Positions 13,901 through 25,900 of a stretch of DNA of 64,000 bases are shown piece by piece (the stretch's first letter is position 1; each line of letters begins with the position of its first letter). The translations under genes and the position numbers were made by a program. The notes beneath the pieces are model-generated. The model was not told where the DNA came from. It ran no database searches and saw only the letters and a list, made by a program, of their open reading frames with translations. Source of the DNA: Marthasterias glacialis (Eukaryota > Echinodermata > Asteroidea > Forcipulatida > Asteriidae). The stretch lies in contig OU452226.1 of the NCBI GenBank assembly GCA_911728455.2, positions 19,113,938-19,177,937 of the forward strand, written 5' to 3'.

Positions 13901-16900
13901 GCCAGATATGATGTTACAACACAGTTGGGCAAATCTTGTGGTTGTGTGTGGCTGCTTGTGGCAGCTATCCCGTTGGTAAGCCATTGTAGCACACACGTAC
14001 ATATCTGTTTTCCCTTTTTCCGGCTCCAAAGATAACATAAGTTTGTGAGTAACTTCTCTACCTCTCCCCCCGAAAAAAAACCCCACCCATTTCATTGTTC
14101 AAAGCATTTCTCACGACAAAAATGTTTAATTTTGAGAAGACTTTAGTCTTTGAAGAACATATTCTGTAAAAGCCAAGTCCAATTTATCAAACTCTTCTTG
14201 CATAAATCATCAAAGAAAAAACTAGCTCAATGCAACTCCTGTGGGCTTCTGGTAATCAGTGGAGCCAGTTTGTGTGAAGTTGGCATGGCTTACAGTGGAA
14301 GTATGTCACACTTACAAATGGAAAAGTCTCTTACCATCAATCAGTGGAGTAAGAAAAAATGCCCCACCCCCTTTCCATTTCTGCTTCTTACCTATGGTTC
14401 CATGTAGATTATCGAATGTTCTAGCGGCTGTCTCCCGTACCTCAGGTAAAGGATCACACAAGGCTTTCCTGACAGTTGGCACAATGTTATCTACAAAACC
14501 CATAACCTGTAAATAACACAGACATAACAAATTCATAAACACTGATTCTATGATTTTGGTTTTGCCTTACACCAAAGTGTGATAAGCACTGTATAACAAG
14601 TGCTTTCCATTTCTTTTTCTGTGACGTCGGTTACTTTGTTAGAAAGTGAGCCTTAAAAGTTTGTATTATTATTATTATTATTATTTTGGGATTCAATCAC
14701 AAGACCCCATGTTCGAGAGCAGATGTCTTAAAGTCGCCCGCTCATCACCAATACCCGACGACTATTTCTGTGGCACAAAACGATCATGTACCCATACATT
14801 TATGTACAACACGTGCGCCGGTCAAAGGTGATCTTTCGTGGCACGAATTTGTTTTTTTCACGCGTTGATGAGTGGGCGTCTGTAACAGCTACACCACCGA
14901 GCGTCCCGGTGTCAGGAAGACCGTTCCAATCCTGTCATTAGCAGCAAGTACCGCATACATTTTTTCATTACATCAATTAAACACTAATTTTGGTTGTGCT
15001 TGTTCTTTTTTATGAGCCCATAAAGTCGAGGGTTAAAATTCAGGAGGAACAGGCCGTATTTTGGACAGCCAGAGGGTGCATTACTAATTCAATTTTGAAA
15101 ATACAAAAGTATTTCAATTAACTAAAAATACAAATTTTCCAAGCAAATATCTTACACTGATTACATTGTGAAACTGTAAATAAAAAAACCTCAAAAGCTG
15201 TATATTAACTGCTTTATTAGAAGTCTAAATGCATCTGGTTTACCACACTATTTCTATGGTCTGATCCCCCAATCTACCATAAAGGGCGCCCTCTTGCAGT
15301 CAAAAATAAGGCCTATTACAGAGTTGAGATATAGGCAAGAAATTCTGCAAGTGGGGCAGTTCAAGAGAAGAAACTTGATAAGCCTAGAAAACATACGGAA
15401 AACGTGTACTTTAGTCAAAGGTAAGGTTTGCTGGACTTTTTTTTATAGCAGCTTGACTTGCTTGATAGTACCCACTCCTCCGTACCTGTTCTCTGCTGGT
15501 GGAGCCCATGATCTCGCTCAACCCCACACACACTCCTTGCCTCTGATCGCTCTGCTCAGACTCCAGACCCTTCTCCAAGATGGGGATGATGTCAGGCAAG
15601 ACACGGTCTCCAAGCTTGCGTACTAGATCACCTAGTGTCCGTGCAGCAACCTAGCTCAGAGTTTAAAAAAAAAAAGTAAAAAGGTTTATCTGTGTCATAA
15701 GGTTTTGAGAGTGTTCTCAAGGAGCTTGCTTTCAAAGAACAGAGTCAATGTAGAGGATTCAAAATACATGTGGATAATCAATATTTTGCGGACAGTAAAT
15801 GTAGGGAAGTAATAATTATTATTATAACACACCTCTCCCTGGTTCTTTATCCTGATTGGCTGAAACACGGTCGCGTGGGGTGAACTAATATAGCCTAGTG
15901 CATGAAAACTGCACCCAACGCACCGCACGCGCTTTACTTGGGGGAAATAGTTCGCAAGCGGGAAATAGTTTCAAAAACCCAAAACTATTGACTGGTAAAC
16001 AGCGCCCTCAAAAGAACGAAAATGGCAGCGTCTGTGGATCGAGAAGAATATCCGGCCAAAAAACCGCAATTTAATCTTCTAACCGACATTTTGGATTGAG
16101 GTGTGTTATAAAACACATATGGACTGGCATTATTCGGGCAATAGTGCACGTCTATGCACCCCTCGGGCCTGTGAGTGACCAGGAGAGGAGAGGACCCTCT
16201 CCTGGTCACTTACAGGCCCTCGGGTTGCATTGACGTGCACTATATCCCTCATTGCCAGTCCATATGTGTATACTATACCTCATACATATTCATAATGGAA
16301 AGCAGAATTGTCACTGGTCCATTCACCATCACGTGCCAGATGCTATTTTGGCTGTTTACAAAGCGTGCATGCCAGTAATCATGCACATGGTAAATACACA
16401 TGTGTAGTAGACTGTCGCATGTGCAACATTCTACTACCCACGCTCATTACGAAGCAATCGTTGAATTGTGGTGGCGTGTAGTACACACGCAAGAACATCG
16501 CCCTAGCTCAAGCTGCATATACACATTGATGCTGGCACACGTAAAAATGTCAATCCGCGGACGTTTTCCCGAGCAAAATGATGCCGAACTAGAGTAGTAT
16601 AAGTTATAGTCAAACAAACATAAAATGGCTTCTTTTGGATGGACAGTCGATATTAGCTCCCATCAATACTGGATGTTGACAAACTAGTCTCCTCGGCTTC
16701 GCCTCGGGAACCAGTTTGTCAAGTTCCGATACCGAAGGGAAGCTAATGTCGACTGTCCACCCGCAAACTATGTTATTTTTTAATACTAGTAAATTTGCGT
16801 GTAAACCATCGGCAAATCTCATTTGGGAAGAGTGTTGGCTCTAAAAAGAGCCATTGTTTTAGTTTCAACGTTTTGAGCAGTGTACTCTGCTTGTCTTAAA

Positions 16901-19900
16901 GCAGAGTGTACTGTTTGAAATGTAAAGACCACAAAACTGGTTCTTTTCAGTAACCAACACAACTCTCATAAGAGTTTTATACATTGTTGTACCTGCAAGT
17001 TTACTACTAATCGTTACTTCCTGTTATCCACATCATGCAAAGCTTCAAACATCACTTAAAGCCCCAGCTCAACATTGGTACACCGACTGTAAATGCTTCC
17101 GTTCTTTGTACAAATCAAGATGTATATAATAAAGCCAACCTGTGAAAACGTCAGCTCATTTCGTTCTTTCACTTGCGAGAAAACGGTAAAAATGCATTCA
17201 GAATTTGTGTACGCATTCCCATAGGCATATTCACCTGTCTCTTGTCATAGCTTGTGCTGGCCAAACATCCTAAGAGTAGGCCGAATAGCGTCGGCAGGAT
17301 CTCCCTCAATGAACGCGGTGTGTTCACCACCACCACCTTCCAGACATGAAGAGCAGCCTGGCGCACCATCAGCGCCGTGTCCGAGCGGCCCATGTACAGT
17401 CCAGCCAGCACTCGGTTTCTCCGCTCAATCCCCAATACTTTGATAATAGACTGTGGGAAACAAAACAGAAACTTGTTTTATAAAAAGGTTGACAATTTGT
17501 ATGGCCTCATGATATCAGGGATGTTGTCAAGGACAGAAGAAACATGAGGGTCATCCGGGGTCATTCTTGTTCAAAAGGAGTACAATGTTGATGTGAAGGT
17601 TGGGGGGACGGGGGCAGGGGGCGGTAGAGGCTTAGTCAACAGTGCCTCTGCAAATTAAAAACCTCACCCAAAATAACCCCAAACCTCTTCCAGTTGAAGT
17701 GGTTGCTTGTCACTTCAAGTATTGCCTAACAAGAAATCAAATAAAAACTTACAGGACGTTCTAATGTATTTTTCAGCCCAAAATTGATTTATAATTACCC
17801 GGTCAGTTGCCCTTGTGGTTTATTACTTGATACTTAAAGAAAAAGTTGCATTCCCTTGAGGTGGTCCCTCACAATGCCGCTTCCCAGGTTGTATGGTAAA
17901 CTGGGTCTGATCCCTGGCTATACGGCAGCATGTGGTTGTACGGCTTCTGACTGCCCCCAACCCCCCCAAACAAAGATATTGACAAAATACAGAGACTGCC
18001 AACGTTAGGGCTGGATAACTCAGTTGGTAGAGCCCCAGCACGTTAAGCCAGAGGTCGCAGGTTCAAACCTCATGTCAATTATTCTGTGTTCGCAGCAAAA
18101 TTGTATTTTGTCAGGTTAAAATTTGATCATAACCATGCCGAAGTGTTTCCAAATTCAACACGATCCATCAGATGGTTCTACACAAAGCTCAAACATGGTG
18201 GTGTTGTGAAAGATAGAGAGTGGAGTATTTTGATGGATTTCGAACAGCGCTTCGTCCAAACACCGCGGAAGTTCCGGTTGAAATGGACGGTTTTTACGGC
18301 GGAACGGTCATTACTCACCTTAGTGGAATGCTCAGTACCAAAGTTATCATCCTCCCCGCTCACTGTGCTCTGTTTCCCAGTGACTCCCGAGACCCGATAC
18401 AACAGGTCCCCCAGTAGCTGCACCGAGCTGTAGCGAATCCTCCAGTTCTCATCAAACAAACCTTTCTCCAGTTCAGGCAGGAAGACAGAGATGGTGGTCT
18501 CGGCAAACATGTGGACGATGCGCTGGCCGGCACGGAGGGCCGTCTCACGAACGAATTCTGACTCATCCGCCAGAGCCTGATGGTAGAGATTAGAGATGAC
18601 TGGGTCAATTTTAACGGTATTAATTTTCTGCAAATGCAGGACAGGTGAAAATAATGGTGTTTTTTTTGTAATTATATCCAACGAACACTAGTCTCATCCT
18701 TTACTACAACAACAGAAAGAGCACAAAACATGGATATAAAAAAATGTTTTAATAACTATTAGCATTCAGTAAATTGATGATCAACGATACAATTTCATCT
18801 CAAAACTCCATCATGAGAGCTTTTCATCAATAAATCTACATTAATAATAAATTAAAATAAATATGAGGATTGCAGTATTACTTAAAATCAAAAACAACAT
18901 CATTATAGAAATTTCTTTATGAAACAGACCCAGATCAACAAACCAATTTTTATCTAATTCTCTCAGGGTAGTACACAGTTCATTTTAATCAAATTTTAAT
19001 GAAAATTCTGCAACGTAAACATGAAGACTAGAGGTAAACTAGACCAGAAAATTGATATTTTCCTTTTCTGGCAGGATAAAGTTGCTACAATATTAATGTC
19101 ATTCTCTAATCACAAGTGATGCACAGCTCGGTCAGAAAGAGTTCTGCCAAAGTGACAAGGTAAACTGATGAAGATACTCAGATTTGCAGGTGGCCCTAGC
19201 AGAGAGCAGACTGAATCTTTCTTGGGTAATCCACTGATGCATGAATCACACGCAAGATTCTCTAAATACTCTGCGTAGAAGGTTCCACAGAAGACCGTAT
19301 TTGACAACAATTACTTTTTTTGCCTGAAGAGAATTGTTCTCAGACTCGGTAACATTGCTACCCTTGAGTTCATACACACAGACACTGACAAGCACCAGGC
19401 CCTTTCGAATGACGATGGCGAACATTTCAGCAGAAAACTGTACTTTACTAGGAGCTGTTGAGGAATATGAACAGACTGTTCAGCTTGGAATGGCACAGGG
19501 CATCACTGGAATGGTTCTCAACACTCTAGCTTGGCTGGTCATCCTTCGTACAAAAAGACTCCATAATACAACAAACTATTTGCTGGCATACCTTGCTGTA
19601 GTTGATAGTCTTTTTTGCTTAAAAGTATTTTTGGAGAATGCAGCATTCGGTTTTAAGTTTCCTGAAAGTTCCATTGGAAGAGAAATCTTTTGTGGAACTA
19701 TTCAGAATTTCTTTGTTAAGTCTGTAATAGCCTATTCATCAAGTTACGGTCTGTGTCTGGTGACCTATGAACGATACATTGGCATAGTGCATCCACTGCA
19801 CTATCCAAGATTGATGTCAGCAAAAAAATTGATGTTGATCATCGTCATCTCATGGATGATGTCATTTCTTTTCTCAAGTCCTTTCCTTTTCACAATAGTT

Positions 19901-22900
19901 GCTGGAAAGGATACCACTATAGCATGTGGTTACTACACTGACTCAATATATTTTCACATTGGTGGCACTCTTGATGTTATCTTCAGCTACCTGTTGCCCA
20001 TCCTATTTATGACTTGGGCTTACTACAAGATCCAAGCCACTCTCAAGAGAAGTGCTCAACAACTCCAACAACAGAATGTACAAGGAGCAGCCCTTGAGCT
20101 CTTACAGGCAAGACGGAGAGTGATCAACATGCTAAGGATTGTCATGGGAGCATTGGTTGTACTTTGGACGGCAAACGTACTGAACATTACTTTACTCATC
20201 GGGAAGACAATGGGATTGTGCACTATTCCATATGGTTTATTTACGATGATTTACAACATGAACTCTGCGATCAATCCCATCATTTATGTGTTTAATTACA
20301 AGAAGTTTCGCAATGGTCTTCAAGACATGCTGTGTTGTTGTATTGGTCGACCTCTCAGGCCAAACCAGATTGGTGTCCAAATTGCTATGAATGAACGAAA
20401 CGTGTAGAAAAAACATCATAAAAAACTAACAGCCTACATGCAACTAGATCAACCTCATCTCAAAACTGATATTGATGTTGTTGTTTACAAAAACTGGGAC
20501 AGATGGGCCACCTCATTTTTGAACGAGCAGAAGATTTACCGCATAATGTGGCGCGTCGTGGCCGAGTGGTTAGTGCGTCGGACTCAAGCTCTGGTGGCTG
20601 AGTCATCGGAGTGTGGGTTCGAGTCCCGGTCATGACACTTGTGTCCTTGAGCAAGGCACTTAACCATTATTGCTTCGTAAAAGTTGGGGAGGTAGAGCCT
20701 TCTGCTCTACCAGCCTGGCTTATGATGGATGATACCCAAGCCTACATCCTTACAGACTGTAAAGGGGGTAACCCTGCTTCAACCCCAGGAGTAGGTGGCA
20801 ATGGCCACTGGGAAAAACACTTGATTTGTAGCCCACACCTTGAGTGGCTTACTGGCCTTGTGTGTCTGGCGACTTGCATAAAAAAAAATGATAATAATCT
20901 CAACGTATGGGGTACACTGAGAGTGTGATACAGATATTTCTCCTGTCCTTTTTAACAATCCTCAATACAGTGCAGTATCAATTCTGAAATGATTCCAGAG
21001 ACGTTGCAGTTAGTTTCCAACCATCCACAACTGAACTCAATCCTGATACAATAACAGTCCTACGGTTGAGAGGAATCAAGCTCATTATGTGATACAGTGA
21101 CAAGTGGATCACTCCAGACCAACTTCAAGCATCCATGTGAAAGAGTCTGCCCAATCAGATGAATCATAATGTCTGGTCCAGCAGGCCTGTATGCTTCGTT
21201 CTTGAAAGGGCAAGGGGCACCAAGGCATTTTCTCCATGGTAAAGGGGCACCTCTATGAAGAAATTGTAAATTCCTATTGGAACACTTTAAGGGCACCAAG
21301 GCAATGAACAAGGGCAACGAAGGCAATTGCCTCCGTTGTCTCCGTGAAGTATCAGGCCTGTCTGGTTGGAAAGTAGAGCGATTCAGTGACCTAGGGTGTT
21401 ACTTCTATCAGTTGTTCCGTATTATTTTTGGACAAGTTTTTAAATTTTCTATCTTGTGTATGTATCTGGTTTGTCTTTACAGTCTATTATGTACAGTTTG
21501 TGTGAGCCGGTTTTAACTGGAGCGGGTGAATTTTATGTTTAATAAGCTCCCTCCTGGTATCAACTTTTCAATTTCATTCACACTCTGAGAGAATTTTTAA
21601 CACATTTTGGGGGGATTCGTTTATAATCATGTTGCGTGGGGTGGGGGGGGGGTGGAGAAGTAGTTGGATTCTTGTGATTTGGGTGAATATTCAAGTTAAT
21701 TTCTTTCTTTTGTACTGCAGTTTTGCTAGTTTTTATCTTTGTGTTTTTAGGTTTGTCTAAAATTATGTTTAAGCGCAATTCTAAAATTTTATCTTTTCTC
21801 AGTTCATTTGTACTTGTTTGGAGCTCTTAATCAGTTTTAGACATATGTAAATTTTACAATTTCATTTTTAAAGTGGACAATAAAGTGAATTTGATTTGAT
21901 TTGAATATCTGTTTATGAATTTCGGGTGGGGGTGCAGTACTTTGAAACACAGATAATAACCATTTAACAACATTCCCCCCCCCCTTACCTATTTTGTGCG
22001 TTTACATAATTTATCGTTTCAGCTGAGATTGTCGTATGCCCAGAAGATGGACATCACAGAAATTTGAACAGCAAAAGGGCATCAGCAATTAATGTGCAAA
22101 CTGGTTTAAAAAAAAACAGAGCACAAACGTTTTTCTTTTTCTTTTTTTTTGCGATTCACAAGTCACTATGGGAAGGTTAAATACTTACATGGGAATGGTA
22201 AAACAAGTGTTTGGGAGTAATTTTAGCAACAAAAATGTAATCTCCATGCCATTATTTTGTCAGGAGAAGTTTGATTGCATACAACCTTCTGTTACTGAGA
22301 CAACATACTTGGAAGTGTGCCTGCAAGAAGAGTGTAGACTAAAAAATGTTATATCAGTCTGATAATAAAACCAAGGAGCCCTCAAAAGTGCCTTGCATTG
22401 TAAACCCATAGGCCTGAGGATACCTGCATAGAGAAGATGGGCTCAGTTTGAAATGTGGGAGGAAAAACCAACAGGGGAACCCCCATGCAATCAGGGAGGG
22501 ACTGAAAACCCAATCCACATGCAAGGCTCTGGTCTGGGGTGGGATTCGAATGAGGGCCCACTGAGGTGATAGACAGCAAAGAAACCACTAAGCCAACCTG
22601 AATATTGACACACTCATTCAATAAAATCCAATATCATCAGGCAAACTAATTACAATTCAATTGAATAACAATCGAAGAAATTGTCCTTTATGACACAAAC
22701 AGCAGCAAATGGCTTCATCCGAAAACACAGGAAAATCAAACTTGGATCAAAATGACTTCACTAATTTGACTACTCTGTCCGGCGACAAACAACTTAGAGT
22801 TTGGCAATGTCAAGGTCAAAGGCAGTATATCAAGGGCTTTTGTAGTAGTTGTATACTTGAGTAATAATGGAGAGTCTTTCAATAACTCTTAGCATTCAGT

Positions 22901-25900
22901 AAATTGATGATCAAGAATACAATTTCATCTCAAAACTCCATCATGAGAGCTTTTCATCTATTACTCTACATTAATAATAAATTAAAGCAAACATGAGGGT
23001 TGCAGCATTACTCAAAATTAAAAACAACTTCATTATAGGAATTTCTTTGTGAACTAGACTCCAATCAACAAACCATTTTTTTCTTCTAATTCTCCAAGGG
23101 TAGTAAACAATTCAATCTAATCAAATTTTAATGAAAAATCTGCAAAGCAAACACAAAGACTGACAGCAAATTAGACCAGAAAATTGATTATTTTCTCATT
23201 CTAGCAGGATAAAGTTGCTCCAATGTTTATGAAATTCTCTAATCACAAGCAAGGCCAGGCTCAGTCACAAAGAGTTCTGCCAAAGTGACAAGGTAAACTG
23301 ATGAAGATACTCAGATTTGCAGGTGGCCCAAGCAAAGAGCAGACTGAATCTTTCTTGGTGTAATCCACTCATGCATAAATCACACGCAAGATTCTCTACA
23401 TACTTTTCTTAGAAGAGAATTGTTCTCAGACTCGATAAAATTGCTACCCTTGAGTTCATAGCACCAGAACCTTTAAAGAAATCTCTACTTAACTTTCACT
23501 TATTCAGGCATGCAACTTGGACTTAACAAAAAACGAGGAAATTCCAATATTTACAAGACTTTGTACAGTGTTTTTTCAATTTTCAATGACATGAATGTGA
23601 GGTGAAAAATGAGGAAATCAGCTGATTCGAGGAAAAGTTGCATGCCTGCTTATTTTCGACATAACTTATTCATTTTGTGCCAATTTTGAATGCCTCCCAT
23701 AAGTTATTTGTTTTACAAATGCCTGCATTTAAAATTAGTAGAAAAAAAGAAGAAAAAAAACCCAAAATTTACTAGTATGTCTTTTGTTATGGTTTGCACT
23801 TTTCTTGTACTGCATGTACTTGAATTTACTTATTTGTTGATTTTGATGTTGTATTTATTTACTTTCTTGTTTCCGGGGCTTTCTTATTTCTTGTGGCCAG
23901 GGCTTTATTTTACTCGGCTTGTTGTTCTGTGTTGCATTTTTACATATTTTTTAAAAGTTCTTGTAGTTTACATTGTTCTTTTATATTCTTTGTTTTGGCT
24001 TTTTAAGTTTTTTTTTCTGTACTAACCTTTGTTTTCTTCTTGCATTGTAACTTTTATTTTGTTTGCTTCCGTGTTTATATACTTGGGTTGTTCTCTGTAC
24101 ACTTTTAAATTTCTTTGTTTATTTGTTAAGTACAATTATTACCGAGGTTTGATAGTTTTACGGTGAGGCACTTTGAGGTATTCTTAAACAAAGCGCCACT
24201 TTAATGCCTTTGATGTTTTCTTAATTTCATTGATTGCCTTACATCTCTAACCGAAAATCAAAGCTGTAAACACACCCTTTTGGGGGTGTGCAGTCATCTC
24301 GACTCAAATCCATCTCGACGCAAAACCAACTCGACTCAAGTCAAGTCGACTCAAATCCATCTCAACTCAAAACCATCTCGATGCAAAACCGACTCGACTC
24401 AAGTCAAGTCGACTCAAATCCATCTCGACTCAAAACTGACTCGACGCATCACCAATACCAACGCACTTTATGATGATTGATATAGTGATGGCGCTGTTCA
24501 TTTCAGTTCAAAATGCTTTGTCGTCTATGAAGATGTTGTTACAAATTTCAATATAAATTTTGCAATCGATATTAACATTATTTCAAATGAACAAATCCGA
24601 AATGTTGAGGAAATTTTTGTGAAATATACCAATTAAATTTACGCTGACCATGGCAGCCAAAAGTACAATTGTATCATTTAAATTTTTGCCTTTAATGTTG
24701 TTTTGTCATTCCAGATTCTGTTCCACTTTTTAGAAAACAATGATATTGAAAGAATTTTACTTTCACCTCAACGTAACTGACGATAGGCTTTCCTATAAAC
24801 GCCCAATTTTATACCTGCATTCTCTACCCCGAGGTATTGAATTGAATTGAACTGAATAAATGGAATGAATAAGGACAATTTCTCTTTAAACTTCTTTTGT
24901 AACTTATCAATCTAGTTTACTGGTCAAAAACGGAACATTTTACCACCTTCAAATCCTCAAATCTGCGTTAAAAGTAGGCCTACAGTATATCATTACTTGC
25001 ATTTGCAAAAATATATGCGTGGGCAGTTTCTTTCAAGTCCTGTTTTCCTATAAAAAAAATTGGGACAGGCACCGTTCCTTCAAGACTTGACTGTCATGTT
25101 ATCCCAAGACAACACATCGTCCTTCTAAATACACAAATAAAAAAGAAAAAAAACAGAAAAAAAAACAAAAAAAACTACAATAAGTACCGAGCTGAAAATA
25201 ACTATTTGGTCTATTCTTTTCGGACTTGTCTTTATCTTTAATTCTTTAATATGCGTCGAGAGGGTTTTTGCGTCCAGATGGTTTTGAGTCGAGTTGGTGA
25301 CGGTTGTGAGTCGAGATGGTTTTGAGTCAAGATGGTTTTGAGTCGAGATGGCGTGCGTCGAGTCGGTTTTGAGTCGAGATGGATCTACACCCACTCAGGT
25401 GATAGGCAGCAAAAAAACACTGAGCCAACCTGAATATTGACATACTCATTAAATAGATCCAATACCATCAGGCAAATTAACTACAATTCAATTGAACAAA
25501 TATCGAGATAATTGTCCTTCATAACACAAACCGTAGCAAACAGCTTCATCAGAAAACACAGGAAAATCAAACTTTAATTTCGAGATTGAAATGACTTCAC
25601 TAATTTGACCGTTCTGTTTTGCATTGTAAAGAACAAAGGCAGTACATCGTATATCAAGGGCTTTTGTAGTAGTTGTTTACTTGAGTAATAATGGAGAGTC
25701 TTTCAATAACTCTTAGCATTCAGTAAATTGATGATCAAGAATACAATTTCATCTCAAAACTCCATCATGAGAGCTTTTCATCTATTACTCTACATTAATA
25801 ATAAATTAAAGTAAACATGAGGGTTGCAGCATTACTCAAAATTAAAAACAACTTCATTATAGGAATTTCTTTGTGAACTAGACTCCAATCAACAAACCAT

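Noticed and set aside
18577..18627. 17 extra residues as part of the main GCN1 exon 26
   Set aside because: Vertebrate GCN1 joins ILK directly to ALADE, and a good acceptor exists at that point, so the longer form is kept only as a possible isoform.
19110..19310. Minus-strand ORF partly conserved at 33443-33718
   Set aside because: Conservation follows the DNA of the receptor 5' module, with frame breaks in other copies; no sign of codon-level constraint.
19334..19414. Longer start for GPCR1 adding 27 residues
   Set aside because: The extension begins at a TTG, not ATG, and matches the untranslated leader of GPCR2 and GPCR3. The MANIS methionine is shared by all copies.
23690..24025. 111-residue hydrophobic ORF that looks membrane-spanning
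   Set aside because: It is T-rich LINE 3' UTR; the collinear copy at 29190-29790 has stops and frameshifts in the same stretch.
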